From Verrucomicrobiota bacterium (GTDB lineage Bacteria > Verrucomicrobiota > Verrucomicrobiia > Chthoniobacterales > Terrimicrobiaceae), in NCBI GenBank assembly GCA_026398275.1, contig JAPLTF010000014.1, positions 24,713 to 88,712 on the forward strand: DNA of 64,000 nt. The letters are read 5' to 3'. The notes under the pieces were generated by a model that ran no database searches, was not told the DNA's origin, and worked only from the letters and a program-made list of their open reading frames with translations. The translations under genes were made by a program, and so were the position numbers. Numbering within the stretch: the first letter of the stretch is position 1; each line of letters opens with the position of its first letter. This document shows, one piece after another, positions 1 through 9,236 of this stretch.

Positions 1-2084
1 ACAGCAACCTTCTGGCCCTGGAAAAATCCGAGCAGCTGGATCTGCTCCGGGGCGCGGAGCTTTACAGGGACATGCTCGGGCATGTGGATCACGCCATCGG
101 GAGCACGGAGCTGATCACCGGGCGGCTGCGGGCGCTCGCCCCCGGGCAGGCGTTCACCGTGGAGAACGCGCTCGACCGCACCCTGCTTGACGCGGCGGAG
201 CGCCGGTTCCCGCGTGCGGCGTCCGCTCCCGTCACGATTGTGTATGGCAGCGGAACGAAGACCCACGATGCGGATTTTGCGCTGGTCGCGAACCCGCTCG
301 CCCGCGTGATGGCAGAGCATCCATCCGTCCGGCTCCTCCTGGCGGGCCCGCTTCTTTTGCCCGCCGCCCTGGAGCCGTTCCGGGAGCGGGTCATCCGGAT
401 TCCGCTCATGGGATTTGAGGACTATCTCTCCACGCTGGCCCGCTGCGACATCAACCTCGCGCCGCTGGAGCCGGGCCTGTTCAACGATGCCAAAAGCAAC
501 ATCAAATTTCTTGAGGCATCCGTCCTGGGGCTGCCCAGCATCTGCTCGCCCCGGGAGGAGTTCAAAAATGTGATCAGGGACGGGGAGAACGGGTTTCTTG
601 CCGGAGACGACGAGGAGTGGCACCGGAAGCTGACCGCCCTGGTGGCCGATCCGGACCTGCGGGCGGGCATGGGTCGGCGGGCGCGCCAGGAAGTGCTGGC
701 CACCCATGACCCGCAGATCCGGACGCGGCAGCAGCTCCAGCCGCTTCTTGAGGTGGCATTCCCGGCCGTCGAGGCGGCCGGAACGGAGCCTGGATCACCG
801 CTCAAGGTTCTTGTGGTCAACGTCCTCTTCGCGCCGACTTCCTTCGGCGGAGCAACCTGCGTGGCCGAGCAGATGAGCCTCGAGCTTTCCCGGCTTCCGC
901 AAACCGAAGTCGCGGTCTTCACAGGCACGGTCAATCCCGAAACGGAGATGAACTCCCTGCATTGCTACGAGTGGAACGGCATCCCCGTCTTTGCGGCGAA
1001 GCTTCCCGGCGCGGGCTCCCCGCGCGATGACTACGAGAACCCGGCGATGGCTCGCCTTTTCATGGAGGTGCTCGATTGCGTCCGCCCGGATGTCGTCCAT
1101 TTTCACTCCGTCCAGATTCTGTCGGCTGAACTGGCGCGAGTCTGCCAGTGGCGGGAACTACCCTACGTGATCACGCTTCATGATGCCTGGTGGATCTGCG
1201 AAAGGCAGTTCATGGTGATGGCGGACGGACACTATTGCGGCCAGCGTGGGGTGGATCCGCTGAAGTGTGTCGGCTGCACTGCGGACACGGGGATTACGAC
1301 GCGGCGCTTCAACTATCTTTGGGACATCCTCGCGAAAGCTCACCACCTTTTGACTCCGGGCGCATTTTTTCGGGAATTGTATATCCGGACCGGCGTGGAT
1401 GCGGACCATATCAGCGTCAATAAGAACGGGGTGCTGCAGCCGGCAGGCCGCCCGCGCCAGGCCCGGGATGAGGCGGCCGGACGCTGCGTGACATTTGCAT
1501 TTGTGGGAGGCCGCGCCACTCACAAGGGATACTTCTGGCTCCTCGAGATTTTCCGGGAGATCAGGGAAAGCAATTTCCGGCTGAAGATCGTCGATCTGGA
1601 CAGGAAGTTCGGCGGGCGGTCCGTTTTTGCCAGGGAATGGTCCGTAGCCGGGGAGGTGGTGATCGCGGAACCCTACACCCAGGACACCCTGGAAGACTTC
1701 TATTCCGACGTGGATGTCCTGCTCTTCCCTTCGCTGTGGAAGGAGAGCTTCGGGCTGACGGTCCGCGAAGCCCTGCTGCGGGACATCTGGGTCATCTCGA
1801 CGGACTGCGGGGGGCCGGCGGAGGATCTGCGCGACGGCGTGAATGCAAACATTGTTCCGATGGGCGACAGGGGCGCTTTCCGGGACGCGGTGGTCGCGAT
1901 TCTGCGGCAGCCAGAATGGCTCAGCGCTTATAGAAATCCGCACAAGTCGGAAGTTCGTTTGTTTCCGGAGCAGGCTCTCGAGACCAGGGAGTTTTTGGCC
2001 AGGGCGGCTCAAAGGCAAATGCCATCGGAAAAAGAGGAGCAAATTTCTCATATCGAACATCCGCAGGAATCCAATGATGAATAA
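1..2084 (+). CDS. Tandem-domain GT4 glycosyltransferase, 5'-truncated by window edge
   Basis: The frame is open from base 3 to the left edge, so the ATG at 72 is internal and the true start lies outside the window. Two GT-B glycosyltransferase units are visible. The first, about residues 1-220 of the tracked ORF, has a C-terminal nucleotide-sugar half with CDINLAPLEPG and NIKFLEASVLGLPSICSP. The second, about 240-610, starts with KVLVVNVLFAPTSFGGA, has TLHDAWW and ends with the GT4 signature PSLWKESFGLTVREALL. The first unit closely resembles the middle GT4 domain of the protein at 3510, so the two share an ancestor. The acidic tail is not recognised. The protein is probably cytoplasmic and adds sugars to a surface glycan; donor and acceptor cannot be read from sequence. 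Its stop overlaps the next gene's start. Confidence 0.85.
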   Translation, partial: SNLLALEKSEQLDLLRGAELYRDMLGHVDHAIGSTELITGRLRALAPGQAFTVENALDRTLLDAAERRFPRAASAPVTIVYGSGTKTHDADFALVANPLARVMAEHPSVRLLLAGPLLLPAALEPFRERVIRIPLMGFEDYLSTLARCDINLAPLEPGLFNDAKSNIKFLEASVLGLPSICSPREEFKNVIRDGENGFLAGDDEEWHRKLTALVADPDLRAGMGRRARQEVLATHDPQIRTRQQLQPLLEVAFPAVEAAGTEPGSPLKVLVVNVLFAPTSFGGATCVAEQMSLELSRLPQTEVAVFTGTVNPETEMNSLHCYEWNGIPVFAAKLPGAGSPRDDYENPAMARLFMEVLDCVRPDVVHFHSVQILSAELARVCQWRELPYVITLHDAWWICERQFMVMADGHYCGQRGVDPLKCVGCTADTGITTRRFNYLWDILAKAHHLLTPGAFFRELYIRTGVDADHISVNKNGVLQPAGRPRQARDEAAGRCVTFAFVGGRATHKGYFWLLEIFREIRESNFRLKIVDLDRKFGGRSVFAREWSVAGEVVIAEPYTQDTLEDFYSDVDVLLFPSLWKESFGLTVREALLRDIWVISTDCGGPAEDLRDGVNANIVPMGDRGAFRDAVVAILRQPEWLSAYRNPHKSEVRLFPEQALETREFLARAAQRQMPSEKEEQISHIEHPQESNDE

Positions 2085-3381
2085 CCTTTCCGCCCGGCCA
2101 TGGCATGTGTCGCTCCCGGCTCTCAGAAACTTTTGTTGCAGCTCCCGTGCGCTCTGGCTTCATGGATTTCTGATCATCTCGTTGACGGTGGCGCGCCAAC
2201 CCAAGGCGCTTTTTTCCGCACAGTTCTGGGCGGAGGACGGCACGTATTGGTATCGGGAAGCCTATGAGTCCGGATGGGCTTGCATTTTCGAGCCTCACAC
2301 TGGGTATCTCCAGTCGGCCTCCCGTTTAACGGCATTGCTCGCGGTTCAGTTTCCGCTTCTCTGGGGGCCTGTCCTCTTCGCACTTGTAGCCTTGATCATC
2401 CAAGTCCTGCCGCCGATCTTTTTGCTTTCATCACGGTTTGATGCAGTTTTGCCATCCCGCACCGCGCGTCTGGTTCTGGCCTATTTTTATGTCGCTCTAC
2501 CCAATTCCTGGGAGATCCACGTCAACCTCACCAATGCCCAATGGCACCTGGGGCTTCTAGGATTTCTGATCGTCGTTTCCCAGCGTCCCTCAGGCTGGGC
2601 GGAATGGGCGTTTGATCTCTTCTTTCTCACGCTCGCCGGTTTGTCCGGGCCATTTGTCATTATTTTGGCCCCACTTGCGTGGCTGCACTGTTTTCAGAAG
2701 CACAGCCGCCATGGGGTGGTTCGCGCACTGTTACTCAGCGCACTGGCTGTCGCCCAGATTCTGTTCCTTGTGTTTGCCACGCGCCCGGCTTACTCGCTTG
2801 GCGCGAGCGGCTTTCTCTTCACCCAGATCATTTCAAATCAGATCGTGCTGGGTGCTGGAATAGGAGAAAACTTCACGCGCCAGTTGATCGCCAGGCCGAT
2901 CTGGAGCCTGCCATGGATGCCGCTGTTTATGGCGCTGGCGGCAGGCTTGCTTGTCGTCGGAGCCTTGGTTCATGGGCCCCAGATTTATCGTCTGTTTGTT
3001 TTGTTTGCCTCTCTGCAACTTGCAGCGGCGCTGGTTTCTCCTCAAATATCGATGACCGAGCCTCAATGGCTATCGATGACCCTGCCTGGTTGCGGCGGGC
3101 GCTATTTCTTTCTGCCCATGCTCGCCTGGTTTGCTTCTCTGGTTGTCCTGGCTTCGATGCGCTGGCGGATAGCGCGGATCATCGCAATAGTCCTCATGGC
3201 TCTTAGCGTGATTGGAATCTTTGGCGATTGGAATCAGCATGTATCCCGGCAAGCCGGCTTTGAGGCGGCAGCGAGGGCTTTTGACAGGGCCGACGCCGGA
3301 GCCCAGATGACATTTCCGATCAATCCAGACGGCTGGTCGATGACATTGACCAAGCATCCGCCGGGCGAACGTGCCCGATGA
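2074..3381 (+). CDS. Polytopic membrane protein, GT-C glycosyltransferase-like
   Basis: A 435-residue protein with about ten hydrophobic segments. I start it at ATG 2074, which overlaps the upstream stop by 11 bases; the longer tracked ORF from 1843 only shadows the preceding gene. After the first membrane segment comes the loop QFWAEDGTYWYREAYESGW, with acidic residues placed as in the first external loop of GT-C (PMT/ArnT-like) enzymes, and later WEIHVNLTNAQWHLGLL. These features and its neighbours suggest a lipid-linked-sugar-dependent transferase or a glycan-processing membrane protein. No characterised family is recognised with certainty. The overlap with the GT4 gene indicates co-translation. 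Confidence 0.7.
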   Translation: MMNNLSARPWHVSLPALRNFCCSSRALWLHGFLIISLTVARQPKALFSAQFWAEDGTYWYREAYESGWACIFEPHTGYLQSASRLTALLAVQFPLLWGPVLFALVALIIQVLPPIFLLSSRFDAVLPSRTARLVLAYFYVALPNSWEIHVNLTNAQWHLGLLGFLIVVSQRPSGWAEWAFDLFFLTLAGLSGPFVIILAPLAWLHCFQKHSRHGVVRALLLSALAVAQILFLVFATRPAYSLGASGFLFTQIISNQIVLGAGIGENFTRQLIARPIWSLPWMPLFMALAAGLLVVGALVHGPQIYRLFVLFASLQLAAALVSPQISMTEPQWLSMTLPGCGGRYFFLPMLAWFASLVVLASMRWRIARIIAIVLMALSVIGIFGDWNQHVSRQAGFEAAARAFDRADAGAQMTFPINPDGWSMTLTKHPPGERAR

Positions 3382-3509
3382 CCCCGCCTTTTCCCGGCTT
3401 GTGCAGGAATCGTTTTCCTTTCAGGAATCGCCGGCATTCACTACGGTGACATCGAAAAATCCGACACCCCGAATGCCACCACCAACGAAGATTCTTTCCC
3501 GGACTGACG

Positions 3510-6500
3510 ATGGACGGTGATCTCCCAAGCAGCGGCTTTCCATTTCCCCTGATCTCCGGGGCGACTTTTTGGCGGCCCAACTGGGTCAGGATGTCTGCAT
3601 GGACCGAGCATGTCCCCTTTGCCTTCTGGGTGACCGAGGCCCTGCGGCCGGGTGTGTTCGTCGAGCTCGGCACCCACGCCGGAACATCCTACTGCGCGTT
3701 CTGCCAGGCGGTGGACACGCTGAACTCGGAAAGCAGATGCTTCGCCATCGACACCTGGGAGGGGGACGCCCATGCGGGCTTCTACGGGGAAGAGGTGTTT
3801 GACGCGCTCTCGCGTCACAACGAAATCAACTACCTGCATTTTTCCACCCTGGTCCGCGCGAAATTCGACGATGCGGTCTCCCGTTTTGCGGATGCTTCCA
3901 TCGATCTCCTGCACATCGACGGGTATCATGGCTATGATGTTGCGCGGCACGATTGGGAGACGTGGGCACCGAAGCTCTCGTCCCGGGCGGTTGTTCTGTT
4001 TCACGATACGAACGCCCGCAATGACGGTTTCGGAATCCACCGCCTGTGGTCGGAGTTGACCCCGGACCATCCTCACTTCGAGTTTTACCACGGCAGCGGC
4101 CTTGGGGTGCTTGGAGTCGGGCCGGATGTGCCGGAGAGCGTCCTCGCCCTCTTCAGAGCCTCGGGCGATGCCGCACAGAGCACTTTGATCCGGGGGGTTT
4201 ATGCCCGCCTTGGAGGTGAGATCAGACGGGGGTGGATGGACGGCAATCACATTCGGGAAATGGACACCCTGTTCGCAGAGCAGGCGGGGCATATCGACCG
4301 GCAGAAGGAATTGATCGATGTGCTGACCATCGACCTCCGGGCCAGGGAGAGCCGCGTGGCGGCGCTGGAAAAATCCCTGTCGCGGGAGCGCTCGGAGTTT
4401 TTTATCCTGCGTTCGCAGCTGGATCAGCGAACCGCCCGATTGTCCGGCCAATCCGATGCCCTGCGCGCCCAGCTGTCCGCGGAATCCGGCGCATTGCGCA
4501 CGCAGTTGGAAAATCTGAGCGCGCTCCAGTCGATGCCGCACGGGCGATGGGAGCATTTTCTCAAGAAATGGGGAACGAGCCTTCGGAAGCGCCGGCAGGA
4601 GGTTCGGGATTCGATGTTCAGAGCCATGGTTGCCGCGGGGTTAACCAGACGCCACAGGAAATTTCAACGCCAGCGGAAACTCATCAAACAATCGGGGTTG
4701 TTCGACAAGGGATTTTACAGGCACGAATACAAGCCGCTGCTCTCACGGGCGGCCGATCCGGTGCTGCACTACCTGCGTTGCGGGGCGGCGATGAACTGCA
4801 ATCCGAGCCCGGAGTTTGACACGCAATGGTATCTGGGCAGGCATCCCGAAGTGGGCGCAGCCATGCAGAATCCGCTCGTCCACTTCATCGAGCACGGGGC
4901 CGATGAGGGGATGGAGGACGAAGGAAATCCCAAGGATCCCTGGGCGCTGGCCGGGAACAAAATCCGCGTGGCATTTTTGACGGGCGAGCCGGATACTCCG
5001 GGCTCGGTCTACCGCGTGGAAATGCCTGCGGAGGCCCTCAATTCCAGGGATTACCATGTCCTGATCGTCCGGGGCGACCAGGTCGGCGCGCATCGCGACG
5101 CGCTCAGCTGCGCGCAGGTTTTGGTGATCTGGCGAATGCCTTGGAGCGGGGAGCTGGAAGAGCTGCTGCGCCGGAGCCGGGATGCCGGACAGAAGATCAT
5201 CTTCGATGCCGACGACTACCTCTTCGAGCCGGAGATCGCCAAGGTGCGGATCATCGACGGCATTCGAACCCAGGGCCTTGCCGAGGACGCGGTCGCTGAC
5301 CTGTTTGGCGGGTTTCAAAAGACCCTGCAGGCGGCCGATTTTTGCACGGCCCCCACCGGGACTCTCGCCGCCCGGATGCAGGCGTTCCGCAAGCCCGCCC
5401 ACGTGATTCCCAACGGCTTCGACCGGAAAACCTACAAGACAAGCCGGCTGGCGCTCGCCGAATGCAGATCGCGACAAAGCGACGGAAAAATCCGGATCGG
5501 ATACGCCGGCGGCACGAGGACCCACCAAAAGGATTTCCTGCGGGCCTCGGCGGCGGTCGCACGGATTCTTCGCAAGCACCCGAACTCGCTGCTCGTCCTG
5601 TTCTTTCAAAATTCCCAGCCCGCAGTGCGACGCTGTTTGGAGATTGCGGAATACCCGGAGTTTGCGGGGCTGGAGTCCCGGATCGAATGGCGGCAAAGCG
5701 TTCCGTTCCGTCAGTTGCCGGAGGAACTCGCCCGCTTCGACATCAACCTCGCACCGTTGGAAACCGGGAATATTTACTGCGAGGCGAAGAGCGAGCTGAA
5801 GTATTTCGAGGCGGCGCTGGTCGAGGTGCCCACGATCGCCTCCCCGACGCTGCCCTATGAGGAGGCCATCCGGCACGGGGAGACGGGATTTCTTGCGCGA
5901 ACCGAAGATGACTGGTTCGAGTGTCTCGACGTGCTCGTCACCCGGAACGATGTCCGCGAGCGGGTGGGAAAAAATGCCTTCCTGGATATCTTGTGGAAAT
6001 TCGGGCCGGAACGCCGGGCCAGGCAGATGGGTGGCCTCATCCGGCAGCTTTTGGGGGGGGAACCGGCCGCCGCCGGATTCTTCGGGGCGGAGATTTCCCG
6101 CTCCCGTTCCGCGAGGCCTTCGCTTCCCGTGATTCCCGGGCTTGAGGTGATATTTGCGGACGGGGACCGGTCGGCGTCCGAAGCGGACATCATTGTTCCG
6201 CTCTTCAATTACGAGCAATACATTGAGGAGACGCTCGATTCGATCGGGGCGCAGTCCCTGGAGGCCAAAGGCCTGATCGTGATTGACGACTGCTCCCCGG
6301 ACAGCTCGCGCGCGCTGGCTCAGCAATGGATCGGGCGGAACAGGCACGCCTTCCGGCATGTCGCCCTGCTCAAAACCAAGGCCAACGCCGGACTGGCGCT
6401 GGCGCGGAACGCCGGGTTTTCATTTTCCGATGCACCTTTTGTGATGCCGGTGGATTCGGACAACCTCCTCCAACCCGACTGCCTCTCAAGATGTCTGGAG

Positions 6501-6890
6501 GCGCTGGCCCACAGCGAGGCGGCGGCGGCCTACCCGTCCATTCACGAATTCGGGGAGCACGAGGGCGTGCGAAGCTGCGGGGAATGGCATCCCAGCCGGT
6601 TTGTCGCAGGCAACTTTATCGACGCCATGGCTTTGATCAGGCGCTCCGCCTGGGCCGCCGTGGGAGGGTATGAGCCGATGCTCGGCTGGGAAGATTACGA
6701 CCTCTGGGCGAAATTCGTTGAGAATGAGTTTTGGGGGATCTGGGTGAGAGATGCGAGCGCGCTCTACCGAACCCATGGCGAATCCATGTCCCGCACAATG
6801 ACCGATCCGGAGCTTAAGGAAAAGCTTGTCGCGGCCATGCGGTCGAAACATCCGTGGATTCAGAATCCGTTCGGATCAAGCGTCTGTTGA
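3510..6890 (+). CDS. Methyltransferase / GT4 / GT2 trifunctional fusion protein
   Basis: An 1126-residue multidomain protein. Residues about 1-230 form a class I SAM methyltransferase of the Methyltransf_24 type: FVELGTHAGTSYCAF is the SAM loop, DLLHIDGYHGYD the acidic motif, and VVLFHDT follows. About 265-345 is a Leu/Arg/Gln-rich coiled coil. About 385-470 carries repeats around HYLRCGA and HFIEHGA with WYLGRHPEV, a module often attached to glycosyltransferases. About 485-850 is a GT4 unit with DADDYLFEPEIA, VIPNGFDR and a C-terminal half matching the first gene of the window. About 890-1126 is a GT2 domain with ADIIVPLFNYEQY, the DxD-type VDSDN and GWEDYDLW. The order suggests one polypeptide that transfers two sugars and methylates the chain, as in O-antigen capping systems. 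That role is inference. Confidence 0.85.
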   Translation: MDGDLPSSGFPFPLISGATFWRPNWVRMSAWTEHVPFAFWVTEALRPGVFVELGTHAGTSYCAFCQAVDTLNSESRCFAIDTWEGDAHAGFYGEEVFDALSRHNEINYLHFSTLVRAKFDDAVSRFADASIDLLHIDGYHGYDVARHDWETWAPKLSSRAVVLFHDTNARNDGFGIHRLWSELTPDHPHFEFYHGSGLGVLGVGPDVPESVLALFRASGDAAQSTLIRGVYARLGGEIRRGWMDGNHIREMDTLFAEQAGHIDRQKELIDVLTIDLRARESRVAALEKSLSRERSEFFILRSQLDQRTARLSGQSDALRAQLSAESGALRTQLENLSALQSMPHGRWEHFLKKWGTSLRKRRQEVRDSMFRAMVAAGLTRRHRKFQRQRKLIKQSGLFDKGFYRHEYKPLLSRAADPVLHYLRCGAAMNCNPSPEFDTQWYLGRHPEVGAAMQNPLVHFIEHGADEGMEDEGNPKDPWALAGNKIRVAFLTGEPDTPGSVYRVEMPAEALNSRDYHVLIVRGDQVGAHRDALSCAQVLVIWRMPWSGELEELLRRSRDAGQKIIFDADDYLFEPEIAKVRIIDGIRTQGLAEDAVADLFGGFQKTLQAADFCTAPTGTLAARMQAFRKPAHVIPNGFDRKTYKTSRLALAECRSRQSDGKIRIGYAGGTRTHQKDFLRASAAVARILRKHPNSLLVLFFQNSQPAVRRCLEIAEYPEFAGLESRIEWRQSVPFRQLPEELARFDINLAPLETGNIYCEAKSELKYFEAALVEVPTIASPTLPYEEAIRHGETGFLARTEDDWFECLDVLVTRNDVRERVGKNAFLDILWKFGPERRARQMGGLIRQLLGGEPAAAGFFGAEISRSRSARPSLPVIPGLEVIFADGDRSASEADIIVPLFNYEQYIEETLDSIGAQSLEAKGLIVIDDCSPDSSRALAQQWIGRNRHAFRHVALLKTKANAGLALARNAGFSFSDAPFVMPVDSDNLLQPDCLSRCLEALAHSEAAAAYPSIHEFGEHEGVRSCGEWHPSRFVAGNFIDAMALIRRSAWAAVGGYEPMLGWEDYDLWAKFVENEFWGIWVRDASALYRTHGESMSRTMTDPELKEKLVAAMRSKHPWIQNPFGSSVC

Positions 6891-6907
6891 GGGGGCCCGA
6901 CCATCGG

Positions 6908-8353
6908 ATGAGCAATCACGACATCAACCCCGGGCCCGGGCGGAAAATCCCCTCTTGGATTTTCAGCGTGCCGCCGCTGTTTGTCTTCCTGCTCTGGTGG
7001 GCGGCTCTGTTCCCGGGAATGATGAACGCCGATTCCATTTACATGTGGGGGGAGGTCGTGTCGGGTTCCTTCGATGAAATGCACACGGCGTTCGTCCCCA
7101 TTCTCTATTCGGTCCTGGCGAAAGTCTGGGGAACCCCGGCGGTGGTCGGCCTGGCTCAAATCCTGTTCCTCGTCCTCGTTCTCAACTATCTCTTCCGGGT
7201 GTTGAAATCGATGGGGGCACCGGACGGGGCGCTCGCTCTGATCTCCCTCTATTTTTGTGTTTCGCCGATGATCGGCGCGACCCTTGTGACATTGGAAAAG
7301 GACATCCCGTTCGGCGTTCTGATGCTTCTGCTTTCCGCGTATGGGATCCGCATCGTCGAATCCGGCGGCAGGTGGCTCGGATCCACCCGGAACCTGGCGT
7401 GCCTGTCTGCTTCGCTGGCTCTCCTGTCACTCTGCCGGCACGAGGGAATTATTCCGGCCGTGGCATTTGTCATCGCCCTGCTGGTGTTTTACTTCCCGGA
7501 ATGGAGGCGCATCACGGCCGTCCTGGCGTCTGGCGCGCTGTGCGCGCTCATCGTCCGCGGCCCCATCTATGAGTGCTATCATGTGAACCGGGATATTTAT
7601 CGCCAGGTTGCCATCAAGGAGTGGTGTGATCTGGCGGTAGCTCGCGCCAATGGCGGCACGTTTTCCGACGCTGAAAGGGCCGTTTTCAGCAGCATGATGC
7701 CGGAAGAGGCCAATAAGCCGGCATTCGATAACTACAGGCCTTTTGCCAGCATGATGTCGGCCAAAGTAAATCTTCCAGAGCTGTATGAGGGACATCGGGA
7801 AATTCATTCCATTTGGAGGCGGTCCTTGAGAAACAACTGGCCGGTCCTGTTGGGGAATCTCCCGAAGTCCGGGTCGCTTGTCTGGCAGATCTTTGAACCG
7901 CCGGGCTGCTGGACCTACACCGTGCACCTGGTCCCCGTGCCGCAGGGCATCGATGACAGCAGCCTGGGGCTCCATCTGGCCCACCCTCTTCCGCTGGTCG
8001 AAGGAATCCTCAGGCGGCTCCTGGAAATCACCGACGCACGGTTTTGGAAGTCCGTGCTCTACCGGCCGGCGCTGTATTTATACGCGTCTGTTTTTTCCGT
8101 TTTGACCGCCTGCATTCTTGAGAGAAAGCCCGCGCTATCATTGCTGGTGCTTCCCCTGCTGGCGCATGCCATGTTCCTGTTCCTATACATCTCCGACCAG
8201 CATTCCCGGTATCTGTTTTATGCATTTCTCATGGCCCCGGGCCTGGTGGCTTATTCCCTGATAAAAGTCCGGTCCCCCGGTGCCGGGACTCCGGCGCTCA
8301 CGGGTGCCGGGCGCTTTTGTCGATCCGCTTCCGGATGGAACGGATCAAGTTGA
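6908..8353 (+). CDS. Polytopic membrane protein of surface-glycan locus
   Basis: Start chosen at ATG 6908, 17 bases after the previous stop; the tracked start at 6854 lies inside the preceding gene. The 481-residue product has about ten transmembrane segments. The loop after the first contains NADSIYMWGEVVSGSFDEMH, with the acidic residues expected in GT-C-fold proteins, followed by DIPFGVLMLLLSAYG and CRHEGIIPAVAF. A soluble insert lies around residues 230-360. It resembles DUF6020-type membrane proteins, but I cannot assign a reaction. The last 56 bases run antisense through the end of the convergent gene at 8298, where the encoded tail (RSPGAGTPALTGAGR) is low-complexity. Confidence 0.65.
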   Translation: MSNHDINPGPGRKIPSWIFSVPPLFVFLLWWAALFPGMMNADSIYMWGEVVSGSFDEMHTAFVPILYSVLAKVWGTPAVVGLAQILFLVLVLNYLFRVLKSMGAPDGALALISLYFCVSPMIGATLVTLEKDIPFGVLMLLLSAYGIRIVESGGRWLGSTRNLACLSASLALLSLCRHEGIIPAVAFVIALLVFYFPEWRRITAVLASGALCALIVRGPIYECYHVNRDIYRQVAIKEWCDLAVARANGGTFSDAERAVFSSMMPEEANKPAFDNYRPFASMMSAKVNLPELYEGHREIHSIWRRSLRNNWPVLLGNLPKSGSLVWQIFEPPGCWTYTVHLVPVPQGIDDSSLGLHLAHPLPLVEGILRRLLEITDARFWKSVLYRPALYLYASVFSVLTACILERKPALSLLVLPLLAHAMFLFLYISDQHSRYLFYAFLMAPGLVAYSLIKVRSPGAGTPALTGAGRFCRSASGWNGSS

Positions 8354-9236
8354 AAACCGGCACGGCCGGCTTGTAGAGCATGAGCTGCAGCAAGTAGCGC
8401 CAGCGCTTCATCGACTGCATGGCGAGGTCATGTGCCTCCAGCGCGCCGGGGGATGTTCCGGCGTTTTTTTTCATCCCTCTTAAAAATAGAAACAGGGCGC
8501 GGTCTCTCCGCCACCACGATCCCCCCACCGGTATGAGCGCGCACGTCGTCTGGATGTAGCGGCCGACCGGCGAAGAGCGGTATTTCCGACAGACCGCCTG
8601 GTAGCTCTCCAGAAACGAGGCGTCATATTTTCCGGTGCTCTTGTGAAGAAGGTGGAAATCAACCACCCAGGCGGTCAATCCGCGGGATTGTGCGGCCTGG
8701 CAAAGCTCGGTTCCATAGAAGTGAAAGCCATGGAGACCGGGGGAGAGGCGCAGGCTCGCGGACCGCTTGATCAGAATAAAGTTCTCATCGAGGGACTGGA
8801 CCCGTGCCGGAAATTTCCCCGATTTTCGCTCGTCCCCGCCGGCATGCGTGATCCTTACCGCAAAGTGGCCGGGCCTGATCCCTCCGGCGTTTCCCAGCAA
8901 CCCCCAGTCCGCGTCCCGCGCGTCCATTTCCCGAATGATGCGTTCGAGTTTGTCGATCCGATCGAAGTTGAGCAGGACATCCTGGTGGCAAAAAATGAGG
9001 TATTCACCACGGGCCGAATCGAGAAACGCATTGCAGCCCGCAAAGGCGTCGAGCTGGTTGGATCTGCTGTTGTCGCAGTAGAGATATTCGCAGAGGCCGG
9101 GGCGAAATCCCGCCCGGAGAAAGGATTCGACCATTTCCCCATATTCCGACGGATTGGAGACGAGCGTGCAGATCGAATACCGGCAGCCTGCTGCGGCAGC
9201 ATCGCCGACGGGCCTGGCAATAGCGGGAAAGCTCAT
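8298..9236 (-). CDS. Glycosyltransferase family 2-like protein
   Basis: A 312-residue protein with the YSICTLVSN start and EYLIFCHQDVLL motif of the Glyco_tranf_2_5 group (GT-A fold), where the HQDV acidic residue takes the place of the DxD metal ligand. FHFYGTELCQAAQSRG matches the acceptor-side motif, followed by VVDFHLLHKSTGKYD. The C-terminus is basic. It is last in the minus-strand set lpxB-like, GT4, GT2, with its ATG overlapping the GT4 stop by four bases. It probably transfers one sugar to LPS core or a related glycan; donor unknown. Confidence 0.8.
   Translation of the reverse strand: MSFPAIARPVGDAAAAGCRYSICTLVSNPSEYGEMVESFLRAGFRPGLCEYLYCDNSRSNQLDAFAGCNAFLDSARGEYLIFCHQDVLLNFDRIDKLERIIREMDARDADWGLLGNAGGIRPGHFAVRITHAGGDERKSGKFPARVQSLDENFILIKRSASLRLSPGLHGFHFYGTELCQAAQSRGLTAWVVDFHLLHKSTGKYDASFLESYQAVCRKYRSSPVGRYIQTTCALIPVGGSWWRRDRALFLFLRGMKKNAGTSPGALEAHDLAMQSMKRWRYLLQLMLYKPAVPVFNLIRSIRKRIDKSARHP

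Noticed and set aside
4743-6359. 538-codon minus-strand ORF opposite the trifunctional glycosyltransferase
   Set aside because: The plus-strand protein has clear GT4 and GT2 motifs over the same bases; the antisense frame has none.
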